DNA of 64,000 nt from the NCBI RefSeq assembly GCF_006149005.1, contig NZ_VBSL01000002.1, positions 423,466 to 487,465 on the forward strand, read 5' to 3'. This document shows positions 25,277 through 32,157 of the stretch, one piece after another; position 1 is the first letter of the stretch; every line of letters starts with the position of its first letter. Source of the DNA: Larkinella sp. C7 (GTDB lineage: Bacteria > Bacteroidota > Bacteroidia > Cytophagales > Spirosomataceae). The position numbers and the translations under genes were made by a program. The notes under the pieces are model-generated. The model was given only the letters and a program-made list of their open reading frames with translations. It made no database searches and had not been told where the DNA came from.

Positions 25277-25364
25277 CTGTCAATAGGTAATCGCCTACAT
25301 CGGCTAGTGGTAGCTCCTCCGGAGGAGCTACCACTAGCCGATGTAGGCGATTACCTATTGACAG
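25277..25364. repeat. perfect 88-bp palindrome without spacer
   Basis: Two 44-base arms meet exactly between 25320 and 25321 (CTCCTCC/GGAGGAG at the centre; CTGTCAATAGG and CCTATTGACAG at the ends). It lies in the gap between the Tat-exported isomerase and the terminator at 25414. No T-tract follows. A mobile REP-like intergenic element is the likely class; the flanking CCCTGGAAGGG and GGCCTCCGGCC words support this. Confidence 0.75.
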
Positions 25365-25413
25365 GACAGGCCTCCGGCCTTAATTTAAACTACTTCTAAG
25401 CATTATTTATTTA

Positions 25414-25459
25414 AAAAGAGGCTGACCGGCTATTTAGAGATAGTCGATCAGCCTCTTTT
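25414..25459 (+). terminator. terminator-like hairpin
   Basis: AAAAGAGGCTGACCGGCTAT pairs with ATAGTCGATCAGCCTCTTTT with two mismatches and a short loop, then CGATTTTTC. It could end plus-strand transcription from the isomerase gene. With A-runs on the other side it could work in both directions. Confidence 0.6.
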
Positions 25460-25672
25460 CGATTTTTCACCAGATCTCCCATTCAAGATACATTTAATAC
25501 CCTCTTTCACTCCCAACGAAAACCTGTTGTTCCCAAAGCTATCACAGTGTTTACAAATTATAATGTTACCAATATTTTATATAACAAAACATAAAAATAT
25601 ATTTTAATAAATGCTTGGATGGATGTGGTTTGATGTCTTATAATTGCTTGCACATACCATAAAATCTCTACG

Positions 25673-28513
25673 ATGATCCATTTTTTACGAAGCAAATTGC
25701 TGGCCCGATTCGCGGTTCTTACCGTCGTCTTGATGACTCTATTCGGGGCTACGGCCTTAAAGAAAGGAGAACCCACTGACAAAGAACGAGACAAGACTCC
25801 TCGTTTCGAGAAGATCCTACCTCCGTTACGGCCCCACCAAACAACCCGGATACAAAACCGGATGTTCGATAATGACCCCATCCGTTTCAGCATGAAGTCC
25901 AATCGAACCGAGATCGTTCTGGGGCAACCCATTGAGCTGACCATCACGGCTCAGTATCTCAATCTCTCGCCAGCACTGCTCTACACCCTTGCGGGTTCCG
26001 GCGGTTTCCGATTGAAACTACTCCTGCCTGAAGGCTTTATCCGCACCGGTGGCGACTATGCGGATTTAGTGAGCACCGAGCTTCCCCCCTCGAACGCATT
26101 CGTCCGGTATACCGTAACCGGCTACTTCACTCAGGTCGGAGCCGAAAACACGTTCCGACTCTTACGCAGCCACTCGAATGCCGACCAGACCAGTCTTTTC
26201 GTTGAAAAAGCCCGCGTTTCCCTAACGCTTGTCAACTCGGCCGAACCCGTGCGCAACCGACAGGCCCGGGAAAGTGCCGACAATCCGGCCAACGGGAATT
26301 ACGAAGGGCATTTTGACGGTGCCAACTGCGACAATTTCTGGGGTTGGGTGTATGATCGCAACAACCCGAATGCGCCAATTACGGTCGAAGTGGTGGCCAA
26401 CGGCCAGGTGGTCGGTAGTTTTTCAGCCTCCAATTTCCGGCAAGATTTGTTGAATGCGGGGAAAGGAAATGGCCAACACGGTTTCAACTATGCCCCTCCG
26501 GCTTCGATCAAAAATGGACAGAACCAGTCGATCAGTTTGCGGGTACAGGGAAGTTCCTTCACGCTGGAGCAGGGTCCCCGAACGGTTCAGTGTGCGGGGA
26601 GTGGCAGTTCCGGTGGAACAACCACCCCACCGACTAATCCAGGTACACCTCCCACAGCCAACAATCCTTCGAATGGGAATTATGAAGGACATTTTGAGGG
26701 AGCCGACTGCGGTAACCTGGGGGGTTGGGTATACGACCGCAACAATCCGAATGCCCCAATAACCGTCGAAGTAGTGGCCATCGGTCAGGTGGTGGGCAGC
26801 TTTACAGCGGCCAATTTCCGGCAGGATCTGTTGAATGCGGGGAAAGGGAATGGCCAACACGGTTTCAACTATGCCCCTCCTGCTTCGATCAAAAACGGAC
26901 AGAATCAATTGATCAGTTTGCGCGTACAGGGCAGTTCCTTTACGCTGGAGCAGGGACCCAGAACCATTCAATGTGCAGGGAGTGGCAGTTCAGGTGGAAC
27001 AACCACCCCGCCCACTAATCCGGGTACCACAACGCCCCCACCGTCCACTAATCCGTCGAACGGCAATTATGAAGGCAACTTTGAAGGAGCCGACTGCGGT
27101 AACCTGGGGGGGTGGGTCTACGACCGCAACAATCCGAATGCCCCAATAACCGTTGAAGTGGTGGCAAATGGACAGGTTGTGTCTACTTTTCCGGCTGCAA
27201 ATTTCCGGCAGGATTTGTTGAATGCGGGCAAGGGGAATGGGCAACATGGTTTTAACTTTGCTCCTCCGGAATCTATCAAAAATGGACAGAACCAGTCGAT
27301 CAGTTTGCGCGTACAGGGCAGTAGTTATACATTGAATAATAGCCCTAAAACGATCCAATGCGCGGGGAGCGGCAGTAGTGGCGGAACGGGGAGCAATCCC
27401 GGAACGAGTACTCCTGAAACGGGTAATTGCTCGGTAGAAAATCCAAAGGGCCATCTTGACAATGCGACTATGTATTCTGTAGGTGGCTGGGCGTTGGATG
27501 AGAATAACCTGAATAAGACAGTCTTGGTCGATATTTTTGTTAATGGGATCAAATTAGCCACTGTAGAAGCTAATGAAGACCGGCCCGATTTAGTTGGGGC
27601 CTTTGGAAACAATCCGGCGGCTCGGTACCATGGATTCAGTGCGGAGTTTGGTCTTTCAGGGGTTGGAAATGGTATAGGTACTGTAACGACTCGAATTTGC
27701 GGTTCTACTACGGATTTGCCTACGAGTATTAATCGTCAGGTTAATTTTAGAAGCGATTTCATTATTAATCCATACCTCTTCCCTTTAACAATCGATGGAG
27801 GAACACTAAAAGTTTTTGTTTTGATAAAGGCAAAAAGGCCTAGCGATGGTGACGCTGGTGGACCTACTGGACCAGCAGGACCAGCAGTAGGTGTAGGAGG
27901 ACCAGCTACTGCTGGAGGTAGTGGCAGTGGCAGTGGCAGTGGTAACGGTTCTAATGAACCTTTGATTAAATACCCATATAAATTAAAAGCTTCTTACGAG
28001 AAAAAATACCCTAAGTTTACTAATGTTTTGCGAAATCTTAGATCGAAAGCGTTAAGTAACGCTAGAATAAAGAATGCCATTAAAAAATTTACAGGATTAA
28101 CCGATGCTCAAATTCAAGAAAAATTAACCTACGGACAAGGTCCTGAATTAGTAATTAGCACACGCCCTCAAAATACAGATTGGGGACACGGTGGTTACAA
28201 ATATGGAGAATATGATTCTGATCCATATCCAAAACAAATATGGATTGATGAGTTTTCGGTTGAAATGTTGGAACGAGGGCAGGGTTTAACTAATTTGGAA
28301 GAAGCTTATGAAATTTTTTTAAGTATGCTAGTAGTGCATGAATTTGCTCATTTTGGTCAGACAGAAACGAATATCATTGATACTGTTCATGGACCAAATG
28401 GACAAAATGATACGCCAGGTTCATTCAATATTGAAGCTTTCGGTGTACCCGCCACTCCTGCAGGGGGAATACTGCTTTATTATAATAATAAAGTCCGTAT
28501 AAAAGGTAATTAA
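25673..28513 (+). CDS. secreted modular protein with four GW modules and a C-terminal HExxH metallopeptidase tip (toxin-like)
   Basis: 946 aa. A signal peptide (LARFAVLTVVLMTLFGATAL) precedes an Ig-like domain at ~55-190 (IVLGQPIELTITAQYLNL). Modules follow at ~203-306, 333-436 and 461-564 (GHFDGANCDNFWGWVYDRNN, FRQDLLNAGKGNGQHGFNYA), separated by Gly/Ser/Thr/Pro linkers. A diverged fourth lies at ~585-690 (GHLDNATMYSVGGWALDENN). A Gly/Ser/Pro linker (~722-760) leads to a ~185-residue tip with MLVVHEFAHFGQTETN (HExxH at 889-893) and NIEAFG, whose Glu-921 is a possible third zinc ligand. This matches the layout of metallopeptidase polymorphic toxins, although no export domain other than the signal is seen and no T9SS tail is present. 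The coding DNA turns clearly AT-rich from ~27.6 kb, as do the genes that follow. Confidence 0.75.
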   Translation: MIHFLRSKLLARFAVLTVVLMTLFGATALKKGEPTDKERDKTPRFEKILPPLRPHQTTRIQNRMFDNDPIRFSMKSNRTEIVLGQPIELTITAQYLNLSPALLYTLAGSGGFRLKLLLPEGFIRTGGDYADLVSTELPPSNAFVRYTVTGYFTQVGAENTFRLLRSHSNADQTSLFVEKARVSLTLVNSAEPVRNRQARESADNPANGNYEGHFDGANCDNFWGWVYDRNNPNAPITVEVVANGQVVGSFSASNFRQDLLNAGKGNGQHGFNYAPPASIKNGQNQSISLRVQGSSFTLEQGPRTVQCAGSGSSGGTTTPPTNPGTPPTANNPSNGNYEGHFEGADCGNLGGWVYDRNNPNAPITVEVVAIGQVVGSFTAANFRQDLLNAGKGNGQHGFNYAPPASIKNGQNQLISLRVQGSSFTLEQGPRTIQCAGSGSSGGTTTPPTNPGTTTPPPSTNPSNGNYEGNFEGADCGNLGGWVYDRNNPNAPITVEVVANGQVVSTFPAANFRQDLLNAGKGNGQHGFNFAPPESIKNGQNQSISLRVQGSSYTLNNSPKTIQCAGSGSSGGTGSNPGTSTPETGNCSVENPKGHLDNATMYSVGGWALDENNLNKTVLVDIFVNGIKLATVEANEDRPDLVGAFGNNPAARYHGFSAEFGLSGVGNGIGTVTTRICGSTTDLPTSINRQVNFRSDFIINPYLFPLTIDGGTLKVFVLIKAKRPSDGDAGGPTGPAGPAVGVGGPATAGGSGSGSGSGNGSNEPLIKYPYKLKASYEKKYPKFTNVLRNLRSKALSNARIKNAIKKFTGLTDAQIQEKLTYGQGPELVISTRPQNTDWGHGGYKYGEYDSDPYPKQIWIDEFSVEMLERGQGLTNLEEAYEIFLSMLVVHEFAHFGQTETNIIDTVHGPNGQNDTPGSFNIEAFGVPATPAGGILLYYNNKVRIKGN

Positions 28514-28515
28514 GT

Positions 28516-28560
28516 AATTTAAAGCGTTGGTAATCTTCAGTGTTACCAACGCTTTAAATT
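28516..28560 (+). terminator. 18-bp stem hairpin after the toxin-like gene
   Basis: AATTTAAAGCGTTGGTAA and its exact complement flank a nine-base loop, starting three bases after the stop. The arms end in an A/T block rather than a pure T-tract. The next gene begins 15 bases later, so it may attenuate rather than stop transcription. Confidence 0.6.
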
Positions 28561-28574
28561 TAGCAATTGCAATT

Positions 28575-29336
28575 ATGAAAACTATTTGTATCATAGCTAT
28601 TCTATTGTCAGCTGAATTATGTATATGCTGCCACACTAATCAGAAAGATTATTTTAATCAGCAATCCTATAATCCAGCATTGATCAAAGAAGAAATCAAT
28701 GTTATTAATCAGACATTGCGTTACCTTAACCCCGCAGAGTCTAAGCCAAATTGGGAAACAAATGCTAATGAGGCTGAGATCGTTAATGGTAATATGTATG
28801 GAGAGCCCGTCTTAATCGGATTTATGTCCGGGATATTTATGCCAATTGACACACTGTTTGACCAGCGGATTCGAGAAGCTCAGAAAGACTGGAGAAAACG
28901 GTTTCCAAAAATCGATTCTATTTATTTAGATGTATACAAAAATTTATTGACAGTTCGAGGCCCAGAATTACCGCTGGAAGCAAAAGACCGTTCAGAGCCG
29001 CTGCCTATAGCGAAAAGACTACTGCCATCAGGAGCTGATGATATAATTTGGCTGGATCGAGACCAAGTAAAAGATCAAGATAAGTATGATATAGGTAGTT
29101 TGACACACCCTTCATGGATCAAACTTTATTATTCTTTCCAGAAAAAAGATCTTAATGTTCCATACAAGTGGATGGGGACGCTAAGTATTTCGCATGTTTC
29201 CATTTCAAAAGATAAACATCGTGCCTGTTACCTATATGTGATGTGGGGTCACAACTATCGATTTGGTGTTGTGTTCGCTCGAAAAATCAATGGAAGATGG
29301 AAACAAGAAGGGGATCAGTGGCTTTCAATCAGCTAG
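28575..29336 (+). CDS. predicted lipoprotein; candidate immunity protein
   Basis: 253 aa from the ATG at 28575, which begins a lipoprotein signal (MKTICIIAILLSAELCICC). The mature part is soluble (IKEEINVINQTLRYLNPAES, GEPVLIGFMSGIFMPIDTLF) and the C-terminal half looks like a folded beta domain (YKWMGTLSISHVSIS, YLYVMWGHNYRFGVVFARKI). No family is recognised. Position directly after a toxin-like tip, similar AT-richness and a periplasm-facing location fit an immunity role against a metallopeptidase. This is inference from context. The upstream ORF extension to 28527 overlaps the hairpin and is not used. Confidence 0.55.
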   Translation: MKTICIIAILLSAELCICCHTNQKDYFNQQSYNPALIKEEINVINQTLRYLNPAESKPNWETNANEAEIVNGNMYGEPVLIGFMSGIFMPIDTLFDQRIREAQKDWRKRFPKIDSIYLDVYKNLLTVRGPELPLEAKDRSEPLPIAKRLLPSGADDIIWLDRDQVKDQDKYDIGSLTHPSWIKLYYSFQKKDLNVPYKWMGTLSISHVSISKDKHRACYLYVMWGHNYRFGVVFARKINGRWKQEGDQWLSIS

Positions 29337-29450
29337 TTTGACTTTTTAAGCGGTTAATCAAAAAAATACTGATCATCATTCGAGGGAAATGGTGCACTCC
29401 ATTTTTAGAACCACTTGCTAATTTGGATAAAGGATTAGATTTAGACCCGA

Positions 29451-29972
29451 ATGAAAGACAAGACCAAGCGAAACCGATCAAACACAGTCCTTTATTTGAT
29501 GGAAAATGACAATTCAAATGCTGAATGGAATGGTCTAAGACCAATTTTTCTTATCGGTATTGGGTTGATGATCATTTCCTGTAATTCGTCACAAAAAGAA
29601 ACCTACCAACTAAGCAATCAGGATACAACAAGGGTTCTGCAAACCGTCTTCGATACATTCAAGACCGATTGGGAAAGAACTTTTGAAGGACAACCGATGC
29701 GGATTTTACCTAATAAATCCATCAAACCCGGTACAGTCATCACCATCAATGGGCGCGCTGTTCGTTATTCAGAAGTGGATTCATCGAAAATGGACTCGGT
29801 TTTCGCCCTCCCCAAGTTCTTTGCCACCATTGAAGAATTTCGTTTTCCGACCGATAGTACCGCCTTTGTCGACATTAGTTTCCGTGACATTGGGGATGGA
29901 GGGGAGTTTTGGCTTGTACGGCAGCGTCGCAAACAATGGGTTATTCGTTCCACCCGATTTTTCAAAATATAG
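29451..29972 (+). CDS. predicted lipoprotein; possible second immunity-type gene
   Basis: 173 aa as read. A hydrophobic stretch ends in a lipobox (IFLIGIGLMIISC), with 16 residues before an internal Met at 29499 that is a better start (MENDNSNAEWNG). The mature part (TTRVLQTVFDTFKTDWERTF, FATIEEFRFPTDSTAFVDIS, GGEFWLVRQRRKQWVIRS) resembles a small alpha+beta domain closing with Trp/Arg strands, as in NTF2-like proteins, but no family is certain. It is 115 bases after the previous gene on the same strand. Confidence 0.55.
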   Translation: MKDKTKRNRSNTVLYLMENDNSNAEWNGLRPIFLIGIGLMIISCNSSQKETYQLSNQDTTRVLQTVFDTFKTDWERTFEGQPMRILPNKSIKPGTVITINGRAVRYSEVDSSKMDSVFALPKFFATIEEFRFPTDSTAFVDISFRDIGDGGEFWLVRQRRKQWVIRSTRFFKI

Positions 29973-30146
29973 ATTGCATTTGAATGCTTCAGTTTCTCAA
30001 AATGGCGGTACTTTATTGCCTTGTAATCTCCTGCGGCTGGTGCCATAAAAAGGCAAAAAAGCGGAACAGCCTTCATAAATTAAAGTACTCTGCTGTTGGT
30101 CAAACCGTTTTTTGCAGACCTAAAACTTGATCAATAGGAAGAAACT

Positions 30147-30791
30147 ATGAATATACCGGAGAAAATTGACGAAATAAACATAAAATACAACAAGTGGGTG
30201 ATTGCCATCCACCTAAACAACGTCACTTATCATACAATCTGGGGGTACGACTCTCTAACCAAGAATGGTGATACAAAACTATTGCTCGATTCGAAAAAAA
30301 ACATACTATTATTCAAAACGAGACATGATTCGATAACAGCGGTTTTGACCACCGAAATTCCTGTTTTTGATACAGAAAAGACAACAAACTGGGCGAAAGA
30401 AATCCAAAAGATAGTAAATCTCTATGAAGATGAATCCGTAAACAATCTCGATCATCTTCAATCCATTATCGAAAGATTTAACTTTGAAAATATCGACAAC
30501 ATAGCGCCAGAAGACGCTCAGAATATTGTCAATTTCGTCAATTTGTTTACCGATTATGCCGATCAAATCGGTGACTCCTCCTTACTGATTCTATGGAATA
30601 ATCCTGCCATAAAATCTTTTTGGGAATACCTGTACAATCAATTTTTTTGGACTATTCCTGCGGATGAGTTGAAAGAAAAACAAGCAGAGGTATTAGAAAA
30701 TTACAAAGCTGATGCTTGTAAAAAAGGGTTGATGGATATGTTAGCTGTTTTTAAGTCGCGTTTGGTCGTATATTCAGAGACTGCTCGCTAA
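30147..30791 (+). CDS. hypothetical cytosolic protein with its 3' end replaced by an IS insertion
   Basis: 214 aa, no signal. The start NIPEKIDEINIKYNKWVIAI and TVYHTIWGYDS-like strands form a beta-rich front half; the back half is helical (LDHLQSIIERFNFENIDNIA, VNFVNLFTDYADQIGDSSLL). No family is recognised. The last codons (ETAR-stop) are IS DNA: the IS256-family element begins at 30777 inside this frame. The frame beyond the element's right end (SNEFRSTTLSG) continues into a hairpin, so the true C-terminus cannot be fixed. It is the third gene in the AT-rich run after the toxin-like gene and may be a bystander or immunity relative. Confidence 0.5.
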   Translation: MNIPEKIDEINIKYNKWVIAIHLNNVTYHTIWGYDSLTKNGDTKLLLDSKKNILLFKTRHDSITAVLTTEIPVFDTEKTTNWAKEIQKIVNLYEDESVNNLDHLQSIIERFNFENIDNIAPEDAQNIVNFVNLFTDYADQIGDSSLLILWNNPAIKSFWEYLYNQFFWTIPADELKEKQAEVLENYKADACKKGLMDMLAVFKSRLVVYSETAR

Positions 30792-32089
30792 ACTGTGTCA
30801 AGGGTGAATAAAAAGGAAAAAACCTTATTTTCACTATCATGAACAACGACTTCGATTTCGAGGCCTTCAAACAGGCCGCTATCAAAGGCCTTTACGAAGG
30901 CAAACCCTTAACAGGCGAAGGTGGGCTGTTTGCCCCTTTACTTAAACACTTCCTCGAATCAGCTTTAGAAGGCGAAATGAGCCACCATCTGGTTCAAACT
31001 CGTCTGCCTGAGCAAAATCGACGCAATGGTAAAACCAGCAAAAAAGTAAAAAGCAGTGCTGGTTTGCTGGACTTGCAAACGCCCCGAGACCGCACCGGTA
31101 GTTATCAGCCCCAATTAGTCCCTAAACGGCAAGTTGTACTGACTCCACAACTGGAACAGAAAATTCTCTCGCTCTACGGAATGGGTAGCAGCTACGCGGA
31201 TATCAGCCAACATCTTTCAGAGATGTATGGCTACTCGCTATCCGACAGCGAGTTAACAGCCATTACCGACAAAGTAATCCCGGCCATGCGGGAGTGGCAA
31301 AATCGACCTTTGGAGAGCTTGTATGTATTGGTCTGGTTGGATGGTATCTACTACAAAGTTCGTCATGAAGGCCGGGTCGTGACCCGCGTCCTATACAGCG
31401 TCATTGGACTGAGTTTAGCGGGTCGTAAGCAGGTACTAGGGATTTACACAGCGGAGAGTGAATCGGCCAAGTTTTGGCTCTCAGTGCTAACTGACCTTAA
31501 GCAGCGCGGGGTCGAAGACATGCTGATCACCTGTGTGGATGGGCTCAAAGGGTTTGATACGGCTATTGCAACCGTTTTTCCAGCCGCCACCGTTCAACTC
31601 TGCATTGTCCATCAACTCCGTAATTCCTTTCGGTTTATCCCTGACAAATACCTCAAGAGCTTTGTTAAAGATATTAAGGGGGTATACCAGGCATCGGATC
31701 GTGAGCAAGCTATGGAGCAATTATTGCTGGTACAGGAAACCTGGGGGCAGCGTTATCCACAAGCCATTCAGCCTTGGTTGGACAAGTGGGAGTTACTTTC
31801 GCCTTACTTTGACTATCCGGCGGCTATCCGCAAGGTCATGTATACGACCAATACAGTTGAAGGCTACCATCGTCAATTGCGTAACGTAACCAAAACGAAA
31901 GGGGCTTTTCCCTCCGATATCGCTTTACAAAAACTGGTGTATTTGGTGATTCAAAATCTGCAAATCAAGTGGGAAACCACCACGTATAATTGGAAGGAGA
32001 TCTTAGCCCAAGTTTCTATTATATTTACTGAACGAATTCAGCCACATCGCTTTGATTAAACCCACTGACACAGTTCAGCGAGCACTCCC
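30777..32089 (+). mobile_element. complete IS256-family insertion sequence, 1313 bp, with 8-bp target duplication
   Basis: The ends are imperfect 24-bp inverted repeats (left GAGACTGCTCGCTAAACTGT, right the complement of GGGAGTGCTCGCTGAACTGT, both then GTCA). The flanks carry a perfect 8-bp direct repeat TATATTCA at 30769-30776 and 32090-32097, the length typical for IS256. One transposase fills the element. It inserted into the 3' part of the gene at 30147, so it is younger than that gene. Confidence 0.9.
30839..32059 (+). CDS. IS256 family (mutator-type) transposase
   Basis: 406 aa, full length. The N-terminal helical part (LLKHFLESALEGEMSHHLVQ) is typical. The DDE catalytic residues lie in YVLVWLDGIYYKVRHEGRVV (first Asp), DMLITCVDGLKGFDTAI (second Asp) and NTVEGYHRQLRNVTKTKGAF (Glu); CIVHQLRNSFRFI is the conserved C/D-x2-H block. 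It moves the surrounding element by a cut-and-paste route. No frameshift or stop is seen, so it is probably active. Confidence 0.95.
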   Translation: MNNDFDFEAFKQAAIKGLYEGKPLTGEGGLFAPLLKHFLESALEGEMSHHLVQTRLPEQNRRNGKTSKKVKSSAGLLDLQTPRDRTGSYQPQLVPKRQVVLTPQLEQKILSLYGMGSSYADISQHLSEMYGYSLSDSELTAITDKVIPAMREWQNRPLESLYVLVWLDGIYYKVRHEGRVVTRVLYSVIGLSLAGRKQVLGIYTAESESAKFWLSVLTDLKQRGVEDMLITCVDGLKGFDTAIATVFPAATVQLCIVHQLRNSFRFIPDKYLKSFVKDIKGVYQASDREQAMEQLLLVQETWGQRYPQAIQPWLDKWELLSPYFDYPAAIRKVMYTTNTVEGYHRQLRNVTKTKGAFPSDIALQKLVYLVIQNLQIKWETTTYNWKEILAQVSIIFTERIQPHRFD

Positions 32090-32114
32090 TATATTCAAAT
32101 GAATTTCGATCAAC

Positions 32115-32148
32115 AACCCTGTCAGGGTCTTCGACCGCTGACAGGGTT
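32115..32148. terminator. hairpin downstream of the M43 protease gene
   Basis: AACCCTGTCAG and CTGACAGGGTT form an 11-bp stem with an inner GGTC/GACC stem in the loop. It lies 10 bases past the end of the minus-strand protease gene, but no T-tract is seen on either strand, so it is a weaker candidate for termination. Confidence 0.5.
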
Positions 32149-32157
32149 CATTAACTT

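Noticed and set aside
26281-27364. Regular DNA repeats resembling a repeat array or CRISPR
   Set aside because: Unit length is ~390 bp, in frame and coding for protein modules; there are no short repeats with unique spacers.
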